DNA of 8,521 nucleotides from Chloroflexota bacterium (GTDB lineage: Bacteria; Chloroflexota; Dehalococcoidia; DSTF01; JACRBR01). This document shows, piece by piece, positions 1-5,448 of the stretch (position 1 is the stretch's first letter; each line of letters starts with the position of its first letter). Location: assembly GCA_021813085.1 (NCBI GenBank), contig JAKAMA010000083.1, positions 1-8,521 on the forward strand, written 5' to 3'. The notes beneath the pieces are model-generated. The model did not search any database. It saw only the letters and a program-made list of their open reading frames with translations, and was not told the origin of the DNA. Both the position numbers and the translations under genes were made by a program.

Positions 1-188
1 ACGCGCTTGTTGAAGCGCTCGACGCGGCCGGCGGTGTCGACGATGCGCTGCTGGCCCGTAAAGAACGGGTGGCAATTGCTGCAGATCTCGACATGCAGGT
101 CCGCCTTCGTCGCGTGGGTCTGCCAGGCGTTGCCGCAGGCGCAGTGGACGGTGGCTTCGACGTACTTTGGGTGGATGTTGGCCTTCAT
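1..188 (-). CDS. rpmE: 50S ribosomal protein bL31, zinc-binding type (3' end outside window)
   Basis: Large-subunit ribosomal protein bL31, which sits at the central protuberance and contacts the 30S head. The ATG is at 188-186 and 62 residues are visible before the window edge cuts the gene. The start MKANIHPKY and the pattern HCACG (Cys16, Cys18) plus [10 protein letters not shown] (Cys36, Cys39) are diagnostic. The four cysteines mark the zinc-binding (C+) form rather than the zinc-free paralogue made under zinc starvation. The final visible residues, VERFNKR, match the family end, so only a few codons are missing. It lies 89 nt after rpmA on the same strand and is probably the third gene of the rplU transcript, although a repeat hairpin sits in the gap. 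The ribosome binding site is weak (GAG in AGAGAGCTCACCAC before the ATG). Confidence 0.93.
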   Translation of the reverse strand, partial: MKANIHPKYVEATVHCACGNAWQTHATKADLHVEICSNCHPFFTGQQRIVDTAGRVERFNKR

Positions 189-257
189 GTGGTGAGCTCT
201 CTGTGTCTTCTCGCGCCGACCGTCGCCATACGGCGAGGTGGAGCGCCCGCGGGTACA

Positions 258-283
258 GGGCGCGGCAAGCAGCGCCCCTACGG
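258..283. repeat. Dispersed hairpin repeat, copy 1 (GGGCGC...GCGCCC + CTACGG)
   Basis: A 6-bp stem (GGGCGC at 258-263, GCGCCC at 272-277) encloses an 8-nt loop and is followed by CTACGG. It matches copies at 7462-7487 (24 of 26 identical) and 7736-7761 (22 of 26). The TAG stop of rpmA (280-278) lies in its flank. It has no T-run, so it is not a classical intrinsic terminator, but it occupies the rpmA-rpmE gap and could act as an mRNA 3' stabiliser or attenuator. Confidence 0.75.
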
Positions 284-562
284 TTGCGCGGTGGCGGCTT
301 CGGCTACGACCGGATCCACGCTGGCCTGCTTGCGGCGGCCCTTGGCGTACGGCTCGAAGCGCACGTGACCATCGACGAGCGCGTAGAGCGTGTGGTCGCG
401 GCCGACGCCGACGTTGCGGCCGGGGTGCACCCGCGTGCCGCGCTGGCGCAGGATGATCGTCCCGGAGCGGACGGCCTGGCCGTCGGAGCGCTTGACGCCG
501 AGCCGCTGGGAGTTGCTGTCACGGCCGTTGCGGGAGCTGCCGACGCCTTTCTTGTGTGCCAT
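278..562 (-). CDS. rpmA: 50S ribosomal protein bL27
   Basis: Ribosomal protein bL27, whose N-terminal tail reaches the peptidyl-transferase centre. The protein is 94 residues (about 85 is usual). It starts [20 protein letters not shown] and contains [15 protein letters not shown] and the [13 protein letters not shown] block, all conserved in the family. The mature-type N-terminus MAHKKG is encoded directly, without the cleaved leader found in Firmicutes and some others. The extra length is a C-terminal tail (about residues 80-94, ending AEAATAQP). Its last codon and TAG stop run into a dispersed repeat (258-283), so the tail may have been altered by the repeat. The start lies only 3 nt after the rplU stop, consistent with translational coupling; no strong separate Shine-Dalgarno is visible. 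Confidence 0.97.
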   Translation of the reverse strand: MAHKKGVGSSRNGRDSNSQRLGVKRSDGQAVRSGTIILRQRGTRVHPGRNVGVGRDHTLYALVDGHVRFEPYAKGRRKQASVDPVVAEAATAQP

Positions 563-565
563 CGC

Positions 566-1111
566 TTACTCTGCCTTCTTGCGGATGCGCCTGGGCCTGG
601 TGGGCGGCGCGTCGGCGGCAGCAGCTTCGGGCGCTGCTGCACCGGCCGACTCTTCGGCGGCTGCGGCCGCTTCGGGTGCGGCTGTCTCGCTGCGGGGCCT
701 GCGGCGGCCTCGTTTCGGCGCCGCCTCGGCCTCGGCCGGCGCGGCGGCTTCGGGCGCCTGCTTCGGCTTCGGCTGCTGGCCCGCGGCGAGGATGTCGTCA
801 ACGCGGATCTCGGTGTAGTGCTGGCGGTGGCCGGTCTTCTTCCGCGAGCGCGTCTTGGACTTGTAGCGGAAGACGATGATCTTCTTCGCGCGCCCCTGCC
901 CGGCGATGGTGCCGAGGACGCGGGCGCCCGCGATGGTCGGCGCACCGACCGTGACGTGCTCGCCCTCGCCCATGAGCAGCACGTCCGTCAGCTCGATGGT
1001 GTCGCCGGGCTCGCCAGCGAGGCGCTCGACGCGGACGCTGCGCCCTTCCTGGACGCGGTACTGCTTGCCCCCGGTACGGACGACGGCGTACACGGCTTCC
1101 TCCACGGACAT
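566..1111 (-). CDS. rplU: 50S ribosomal protein bL21 with a long C-terminal Ala/Glu/Arg-rich extension
   Basis: Ribosomal protein bL21, which binds 23S rRNA. I chose the ATG at 1111-1109 (181 residues, MSVEEAVYAVVRTGGKQYRV). The upstream ATG at 1174 would put 21 non-homologous residues ahead of the core and overlaps the -35 box of the likely promoter. The core spans about residues 6-110, with RTGGKQYRV at 12-20, the basic RYKSKTRSRKKTGHRQHYT stretch near 82-100 and IRVDDI at 102-107. The family is usually about 103 residues. Residues 111-181 form an extra low-complexity tail rich in Ala, Glu, Pro and Arg with basic patches (KRGRRRPR at 133-140; RPRRIRKKAE at the end). Such tails are probably disordered and may bind rRNA; that is inference. 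It is the first gene of rplU-rpmA-rpmE, as in most bacteria. Confidence 0.94.
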   Translation of the reverse strand: MSVEEAVYAVVRTGGKQYRVQEGRSVRVERLAGEPGDTIELTDVLLMGEGEHVTVGAPTIAGARVLGTIAGQGRAKKIIVFRYKSKTRSRKKTGHRQHYTEIRVDDILAAGQQPKPKQAPEAAAPAEAEAAPKRGRRRPRSETAAPEAAAAAEESAGAAAPEAAAADAPPTRPRRIRKKAE

Positions 1112-1118
1112 AGAGAGA

Positions 1119-1134
1119 CCTGCCGACTGGCAGG
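1119..1134 (-). promoter_or_regulatory. Leader hairpin covering the rplU ribosome binding site
   Basis: On the minus strand CCTGCC-AGTC-GGCAGG is a perfect 6-bp stem with a 4-nt loop. Its 3' arm contains the only Shine-Dalgarno-like AGG, 7 nt before the rplU ATG. With the predicted promoter, transcription would begin near 1139, so the hairpin is almost at the 5' end of the mRNA. It could mask the binding site and be stabilised or opened by a ligand such as bL21 itself. The structure is directly visible; the regulatory role is inference. Confidence 0.6.
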
Positions 1135-1145
1135 CTTCACACGCC

Positions 1146-1174
1146 ATGGTATCGAGGAACCCCTGGACTGTCAA
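1146..1174 (-). promoter_or_regulatory. Sigma-70-type promoter for rplU-rpmA-rpmE
   Basis: The -35 box TTGACA (1174-1169) is a perfect consensus. A 17-nt spacer (1168-1152) leads to the -10 box TACCAT (1151-1146), 4 of 6 to TATAAT. The predicted start is near 1139, giving a leader of about 28 nt. An inverted repeat CCCTGG...CCAGGG (1161-1166 and 1175-1180) flanks the -35 box and could be an operator. The promoter separates the ribosomal genes from the upstream arlH-arlI-side genes. Confidence 0.75.
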
Positions 1175-1216
1175 CCAGGGCGCACCACCGTCCGCCTTTG
1201 TCGCCGTCGCGCGGCC

Positions 1217-1549
1217 TCAGGCGGCGGTGACGCCGATGTCCAGCGCGGCGGCGACGGTGCCCATCTCGTCGACCAGGTCGGTGAGCTCGACGTCCCCGGC
1301 CATCTTGAGCAGGACCTCGCGGTCGTCGCCTTCGGCCTGCGTGGTCTGGAACATGTTCAGGAGGGCGTCGGCGCCGCCGGCCGCAGGCTCTGTCTCCGAT
1401 TCATCCTCAGGAGCGGGGCTTTCGACGGCGGCCGTCGCTTCGGCCGGCGGCGCCGTCGCCGCAGCATCGTCTGGCACGGTCACCGGCTCCGCCTCGGCGG
1501 CCGATGGCGTGGCTTCGTCTTCAGCGGGCTTCTTCTTCAGCAGACCCAT
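1217..1549 (-). CDS. Small acidic low-complexity protein downstream of arlI, function unknown
   Basis: A 110-residue protein that I do not recognise. It begins MGLLKKKP, continues with a long Ala/Glu/Pro/Asp-rich stretch (about residues 9-60) that is probably disordered, and ends in a compact segment (about 61-105, from GADALLNMFQTTQ through VELTDLVDEMGTVAAAL) likely to form two or three helices. It has no signal peptide, membrane segment or cysteine. The start is supported by GAGGGG 8 nt upstream of the ATG. Codon use matches the neighbours. It lies 283 nt after arlI on the same strand and before the ribosomal promoter, so it is probably the last gene of the archaellum-side unit or a separate gene. 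A short basic patch, acidic linker and helical tail suit an adaptor or scaffold, but that is speculation; it shows no recognisable ArlC/D/E motif. Confidence 0.7.
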   Translation of the reverse strand: MGLLKKKPAEDEATPSAAEAEPVTVPDDAAATAPPAEATAAVESPAPEDESETEPAAGGADALLNMFQTTQAEGDDREVLLKMAGDVELTDLVDEMGTVAAALDIGVTAA

Positions 1550-1832
1550 CGCCTCTACCCCTCGATGCCACCGCGCCGCACCCGTGGCGCGCTCCGCGTG
1601 AGTATCGGCAGGCTCAGGGGCGCCCCTTAGGTGGGACAGTCATCGTTATGTCGTCCTAGCGGTCGGCGGCTCCACAGCCAGACGATCATCGCGTGCGCTG
1701 GCGGGAGGGCGGACGGCGCGGTGGCGCCCGTCCGGCCGCGGATGGGGGCAGCGACTCGCGGATCGGGCTTCCGCGGGACGGGCCGCTGGGGGTGGCTGTC
1801 CTCCGCTGCGGCGATCGGCGCGGATCGCGGGG
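1550..1832. other. Intergenic region between arlI and the small acidic protein gene
   Basis: The 283-bp gap holds no convincing gene. The open frames crossing it are arginine- or serine-rich and lack homology. It contains a perfect 10-bp palindrome, GGGGCGCCCC (1617-1626), and GC-rich inverted stretches but no T-run terminator. In archaeal archaellum operons arlJ follows arlI at this place; nothing resembling that membrane protein is here. Confidence 0.6.
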
Positions 1833-3602
1833 CTAGAAGAGGCCCTGACGCTGGGCCTTCGAGAGGAGCTTGAAGAGCTCGTAGAAGTTGCTGACGCCGG
1901 ACTCACTGAGCTTCTGCAAGAGCGCGCCGCGGCGGTCCACTTCCTTGTAGATCTCGCGGCGCCGCTTTTCGGAGAGGCCGCGTGCGGGAGCGATGCGCTG
2001 CTCGAGCAGGTAGCTGTTGAGGTTGCCCGTGAACTCGAAGATGTCTTCGGTCGGGTTCCAGCGGAAGATCTCGACGAAGGAGAACGAGCTGCTCACGGGG
2101 TCGTACCCGATGATCTCGGAGATGCTGATGATGCGGCGGGCCATCTTGCCGCTGGGGAGGCGTACGGCGCTGGCGATGATGACGACGTTGAGGTTATCGA
2201 CGTAGGTGCGGGGCACGCTGATCGGCGCGCCGGTGACGCGCTGGATGAGCTTCTCGACGGTCGCGGCGTGAAACGTGGCGCAGACGGCGTGCCCGGTCAT
2301 CATCGCCTGGAAGGCGATGTTCCCCTCCTCGCCGCGGATCTCGCCGATGATGATCTCGTTGGGGCGTTGGCGGAGGGCGGCCTTGAGGAGGCTGAACATG
2401 TCGACGGCGCCGCCGGCCTGGCTCATCTGACCGCGGACGACCTCGCGGGTCCAGTTGGGGTGGGGGACCTGGACTTCGGGGGTGTCCTCGATGCTGACGA
2501 TCTTGGCGGAGGGGGCGACGAAGGTCGTGAGCGCGTTCATCAGCGTCGTCTTGCCGGAGGCGGTCTCACCGGAAACGAAGAAGTTCATGCCCTCTTCGAC
2601 AATGAGCGACAGGTAACCCGCCATCTGATACGTGAGCATCCCGCTCTCGCAGATGTCGATGATGCTGAGCGGGGTGCCCATGAACTTCCTGATGGTGAAG
2701 TTCGAGCCGTTCTTCGAGACATCGCCGCCGTAGACGATGTTGATGCGCGAGCCGTCGGGCAGGGTGGCATCGACGATCGGGTTGCGGAAGGTGACGGGCT
2801 TCTTCATTTTCTCGGCGAGCTTGAGGACGAAGTCGTCGAGCTCCTCGTGGGTGTCGAAGCAGATGCTGCTCTTGAGCCCCTTGAAGACCTTATGCTCGAT
2901 GTAGACGGGGCCGAGGCCGCTGCAACTGATGTCCTCGATCCACTCGTCGCTGATCAGCGGTTCGAGCGGGCCCATCCCGATCTTGTCGCGGATCACCATG
3001 TACTTGAGGCTCTCCATCTCGTCGGCGGTGACCCTGAGCTTGCCGCCGGTCTTGGCGGCGGACTTCGCGGCGAACGGGAGCTTGAGGAAGCCGGCTTCGC
3101 CCGCGGCGACCGGAGGCGGCACGGGCGCGGGCGTCGAGGCGCGGTCCGTCACCTCGCAACTGTCATCGATGGCGCGGAGGATGACCTCCGTCTTCTCCTC
3201 CGGGCTGGTGGCATCGGCAAGCAACTCGACGAAGTCGAGGAGGCGGTACTCGATCTCTTCGACGAGGTCGCCGAGGCGGCCAGTGGACGGTTCGATGGCG
3301 ATGTAGAAGTTCCGCGCCTCGGCGGAGTCGGGAAAGATGTGGACGAACGAGTTGTTGCCGACCGGGTAGATCAGGTTCGGGTCCTTGATGTCGCCCATCT
3401 TGCGCGAGATCTGCGGGTAGTACTGGGGTACGCCGAACTCGGACATCGGCACGCTGTGCAGGTACGACATGAGGTGCGGCGCCCGGTCGGCCTCGGCCCG
3501 CAGGTCGGGGGACAGCAGGTTGTGGATGGGGCACTGCTGCGCACCGCCGTTGCGGTGGTCTTCGGCCGGCTGCGTGACCTCGAACGGGAGGCGCTGCGGC
3601 AT
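1833..3602 (-). CDS. arlI: Archaellum motor/assembly ATPase ArlI (FlaI), type II/IV secretion ATPase superfamily
   Basis: Hexameric VirB11/PilT-class ATPase that powers assembly and rotation of the archaellum from the cytoplasmic face. It has 589 residues, slightly longer than the usual archaeal ArlI (about 550). An N-terminal domain carries the ArlI-like block KDPNLIYPVGNNSFVHIF (residues 73-90) and FYIAIEPS (99-106). A Pro/Ala linker lies at about 155-185. The C-terminal ATPase has Walker A GETASGKT (345-352), the Asp-box region VSIEDTPEVQVPH (369-381), Walker B EIIIGEIRGEE (416-426) and the His box TGHAVCATFHA (436-446). All catalytic motifs are intact. The ATG is 6 nt after the arlH stop; its Shine-Dalgarno is poor, so translation is probably coupled to arlH. 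Coupling with arlH separates it from TadA or GspE pilus ATPases. The partner arlJ gene is not adjacent. A related archaeal-type pilus motor is the main alternative. Confidence 0.85.
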   Translation of the reverse strand: MPQRLPFEVTQPAEDHRNGGAQQCPIHNLLSPDLRAEADRAPHLMSYLHSVPMSEFGVPQYYPQISRKMGDIKDPNLIYPVGNNSFVHIFPDSAEARNFYIAIEPSTGRLGDLVEEIEYRLLDFVELLADATSPEEKTEVILRAIDDSCEVTDRASTPAPVPPPVAAGEAGFLKLPFAAKSAAKTGGKLRVTADEMESLKYMVIRDKIGMGPLEPLISDEWIEDISCSGLGPVYIEHKVFKGLKSSICFDTHEELDDFVLKLAEKMKKPVTFRNPIVDATLPDGSRINIVYGGDVSKNGSNFTIRKFMGTPLSIIDICESGMLTYQMAGYLSLIVEEGMNFFVSGETASGKTTLMNALTTFVAPSAKIVSIEDTPEVQVPHPNWTREVVRGQMSQAGGAVDMFSLLKAALRQRPNEIIIGEIRGEEGNIAFQAMMTGHAVCATFHAATVEKLIQRVTGAPISVPRTYVDNLNVVIIASAVRLPSGKMARRIISISEIIGYDPVSSSFSFVEIFRWNPTEDIFEFTGNLNSYLLEQRIAPARGLSEKRRREIYKEVDRRGALLQKLSESGVSNFYELFKLLSKAQRQGLF

Positions 3603-3608
3603 CTGCGT

Positions 3609-4325
3609 CTAGGCCTTTGCCGTCGAGACCGGGATGATGCGCATACCGAGGCCGGGCTCGACATCGAAGCTGATGATGTTGCCGGTGGACTTTTCTGCGC
3701 CGCGCACCTTGGCAACCTCGAGCACCTTCATGAGCTGGTCGCGCATCTCCTCGACCCGCAGCCTGAGGTGGGCGTCGCACAGCGAGCGCATCCGCATGAA
3801 CATGGCCTCCTCGAAGGCGTGGGAGTGAAGGGTGAAGAAGATGGTCATGTTCTGGTCGCAGTACTCCTTGACGGACGTCAGGAAGCGCAGCGTGGCGGCC
3901 TGAGGCACCTGGGAGACAAAGGAGGTGAGCGAGTCGATGAAGATGACGTCGTAGCGGCCGTGGAGGCGGCCGAGGTGCTGCAGCATCCTGTCGAACGCGA
4001 GCGTCGCCTGCTCCTCGCTCATGGCGGCGGGCACAGGGTAGACGTTGAGGGCGCCGAGCAGGAAGAAGTCCGTGACGTCGAGGCTCAGGCTGGTCATCTG
4101 ACGGAAGAGGCTGCGGGGCGTGTTCTCCGTCGTGTACATCGCGCAGCGGAAGCCGCCGTTGAGCGCCCCGTGGGTGAGCTGCTGCGTGACGACGCTCTTG
4201 CCGGCGTTGGACTGACCCTCGATGAGGATCAGCGAGCCCTCGGGGATGCCGCCGCCCATCTTCTTGTCGATCTCGACGCTGCCCGTCGAGATGACGCGCC
4301 GCTTGTCCGCCGTGAGCGTCGACAC
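3609..4325 (-). CDS. arlH: Archaellum regulatory ATPase ArlH (FlaH), KaiC/RecA-like
   Basis: RecA/KaiC-fold ATP-binding protein that docks on the ArlI hexamer as part of the archaellum motor. It has 238 residues, the usual length. Visible motifs are VISTGSVEIDKKMGGGIPEG (11-30), Walker A GQSNAGKS (37-44), the YTTENT block with Glu67 (64-69), Walker B DVIFIDSLTSF (126-136) and the C-terminal FDVEPGLGMRIIPVS (220-234), which closely follows the archaeal ArlH ending. The start is GTG at 4325-4323, chosen because GGAGG stands 6 nt upstream (4336-4332) and the reading begins exactly at the conserved N-terminus. It is the first gene of arlH-arlI, as in the archaeal arlHIJ order. A generic KaiC-like ATPase is unlikely given the family-specific ending and the neighbour. 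Confidence 0.87.
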   Translation of the reverse strand: MSTLTADKRRVISTGSVEIDKKMGGGIPEGSLILIEGQSNAGKSVVTQQLTHGALNGGFRCAMYTTENTPRSLFRQMTSLSLDVTDFFLLGALNVYPVPAAMSEEQATLAFDRMLQHLGRLHGRYDVIFIDSLTSFVSQVPQAATLRFLTSVKEYCDQNMTIFFTLHSHAFEEAMFMRMRSLCDAHLRLRVEEMRDQLMKVLEVAKVRGAEKSTGNIISFDVEPGLGMRIIPVSTAKA

Positions 4326-4676
4326 TGTGCGCCTCCGTCCTGCTTGCCTGCGTCCCTGCCGGGGATGCGCGGGTACGGCGAGCCCGCGGGCGCGGCGTCC
4401 TACGTCCCCATATCCTTATCGGCGGCGGCGCGGCGAACCATAGGTGTACGCACCCGGTGGAAGGCAGGTGGCGGCGGGAATCAGGGGAATGGGGGCGGGG
4501 GAAGCGGGAGACGGGATGTAGGAGGCAGGGGGGTCGCGTACGGCAGCGTGATGCCGGACACCCTCGCTTGCATCGTGCCCGGTCCCTCGTGGGCTGATCG
4601 GCGCGCCGCCGCGGTGTGCGCGGACGAGCCGGCCGTCGTGCTCAAGGACGGATACGGATCTCGGACGCCCACAGGC
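4326..4676. other. Intergenic region upstream of arlH
   Basis: This 351-bp gap between vapC and arlH has no supported gene. It holds the arlH Shine-Dalgarno GGAGG (4332-4336), a G-rich heptamer tract (4476-4533), and several weak AT-richer hexamers on the minus strand, such as TATGGT near 4438-4443. None of these hexamers has a good -35 partner, so I do not name a promoter. Any arlHI promoter must be here unless vapBC is cotranscribed. Confidence 0.6.
4476..4533 (+). repeat. G-run tract with heptamer-like GGGGAAT units; G-quadruplex motif
   Basis: The plus strand has GGG, GGGG, GGGGG and GGGGG (4476-4501) separated by loops of 5, 3 and 1 nt, meeting the canonical G-quadruplex pattern. Further G-runs follow at 4506-4508, 4513-4515 and 4528-4533. 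The opposite strand reads as degenerate ATTCCCC/CCCCATT heptamers, resembling the short tandemly repeated (STRR) heptamers known from cyanobacteria. The tract lies 150 to 210 bp upstream of arlH. Confidence 0.7.
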
Positions 4677-5135
4677 TCACGCGAGTATCGGCAGCTCGAA
4701 CCGGGCGGCAAACGGATTGATGAAGCGTACGCCCTCGACGCGCGCGCCATCGGTAAAGTCCTCGCTGAGAATCATGCCGACGCCACGACGCTTCACAACC
4801 GCCCAGATCAAGGCATCCCAGTATGAGAAGCCGTGCCGCCTTGTACAGCGCACAGCTTGACCGACGTCGGCAGGAGGCACTCCGTACACCTGCCAGGAAC
4901 GAAGGTAGTTGGCGACGCTCCGCTCGGCCTCTGCAGAAGTAAGCGGCGGGGTGATCTTGCGTGTGACCGTGACGAAGAACTCTCCGAGGATCTGCGCCGT
5001 GAGCGCGCCGGATTGGGTGGACGCGAGATGCTCGACTACCGCGATTGCGCGCTCGCGCTTCGTGGGGTCGGCGGGATCGTATGCGTAGCCAAGGACGTTC
5101 GTGTCAACGAGGAAGACGCCGGAGCCGCTCGTCAT
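4677..5135 (-). CDS. vapC: PIN-domain ribonuclease toxin, VapC family
   Basis: Metal-dependent PIN nuclease, the toxin of a type II toxin-antitoxin pair; VapC enzymes usually cut tRNA or rRNA. The protein is 152 residues with the ATG at 5135-5133, so that VFLVDTNVL falls near the N-terminus as usual. All four acidic active-site residues are visible: Asp11 (VDTNV), Glu52 (ILGEFF), Asp107 (YWDALIWA) and Asp126 (LSEDF). The protein therefore looks catalytically complete. A longer reading from 5255 only adds 40 residues that overlap the antitoxin gene. The start overlaps the antitoxin end by 32 nt, so translation is likely coupled. Its cellular target cannot be read from sequence. It lies upstream of and co-directional with arlH, with a 351-bp gap. 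Confidence 0.88.
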   Translation of the reverse strand: MTSGSGVFLVDTNVLGYAYDPADPTKRERAIAVVEHLASTQSGALTAQILGEFFVTVTRKITPPLTSAEAERSVANYLRSWQVYGVPPADVGQAVRCTRRHGFSYWDALIWAVVKRRGVGMILSEDFTDGARVEGVRFINPFAARFELPILA

Positions 5136-5379
5136 ACAACTCCTCGCGGGTCCAGCCGCGTCTACGCCGCGCGCTCGAGATACACGCGCGGCGACGGATG
5201 AACCGCAGTTCCCGCTCCCATGCGCGGGGGTCGGAAAGCTGCGACGTGTCTTCAATCACGGCAACAGCGCCGCGGCGCAGCGGCTCGGACTCGGCAAGGC
5301 CACGTTCGCGCGCCACACGCGTCAGCGCCGCGTCCTCCGCGGGTGCAAGCGTCACCTGTCTACGAATCAGCTTGGCCAT
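5104..5379 (-). CDS. vapB: Ribbon-helix-helix-type antitoxin, VapB-like partner of the PIN toxin
   Basis: Probable antitoxin of 91 residues. The N-terminal part (RRQVTLAPAEDAALTRVAR, then ESEPLRRGA) fits a ribbon-helix-helix DNA-binding dimer: a short beta strand QVTL followed by two helices (about residues 7-42). The C-terminal part (WERELRFIRRR at 54-64 and GWTREELYDERLRR at 75-88) matches the toxin-binding tail typical of antitoxins paired with PIN toxins. The gene overlaps the toxin start by 32 nt. By family rule it should neutralise VapC and repress its own promoter in the 69-bp gap shared with the divergent acyl-CoA synthetase gene. No clear Shine-Dalgarno precedes the ATG, so a leaderless message is possible. 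The tail continues RRLPR past the usual end. Confidence 0.82.
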   Translation of the reverse strand: MAKLIRRQVTLAPAEDAALTRVARERGLAESEPLRRGAVAVIEDTSQLSDPRAWERELRFIRRRACISSARRRRGWTREELYDERLRRLPR

Positions 5380-5435
5380 GCTCGAAGGCGCTTAGCCGCC
5401 CCACGCTGCATATTCCCCCATCGCGCGCGCTCCCG

Positions 5436-5441
5436 TAGACT
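5436..5441 (+). promoter_or_regulatory. Possible -10 box for the acyl-CoA synthetase gene
   Basis: TAGACT (4 of 6 to TATAAT) ends 7 nt before the ATG at 5449, so transcription would start at or next to the start codon (leaderless), in keeping with the absence of a Shine-Dalgarno. No good -35 box is visible 16 to 18 nt upstream. The call is weak. Confidence 0.3.
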
Positions 5442-5448
5442 CGCGCGT

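Noticed and set aside
1112..1174. Upstream ATG extension of rplU (21 extra residues)
   Set aside because: The ATG overlaps the TTGACA -35 box and the extension covers the -10 box and the predicted transcription start; the residues do not match bL21.
167..1630. 487-residue plus-strand open frame across the ribosomal genes
   Set aside because: It is the antisense of rpmA, rplU and the acidic protein gene; it is Arg/Gly/Ala-rich, shows no family motif, and exists because high GC removes stop codons.
1591..4699. Shared 12-mer GAGTATCGGCAG near 1600 and 4682
   Set aside because: A 12-nt match within 8.5 kb is expected about once or twice by chance and the flanks do not extend it.
2268..4826. 852-residue plus-strand open frame
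   Set aside because: It is antisense to arlI and arlH, which have complete motif sets; the frame shows only Asp/Glu/Val/Leu-rich shadow composition and runs through the intergenic G-tract.
5101..5448. N-terminal extension of the acyl-CoA synthetase frame from 5101
   Set aside because: These 116 codons lie antisense to vapB and vapC, and the family start fits the ATG at 5449.
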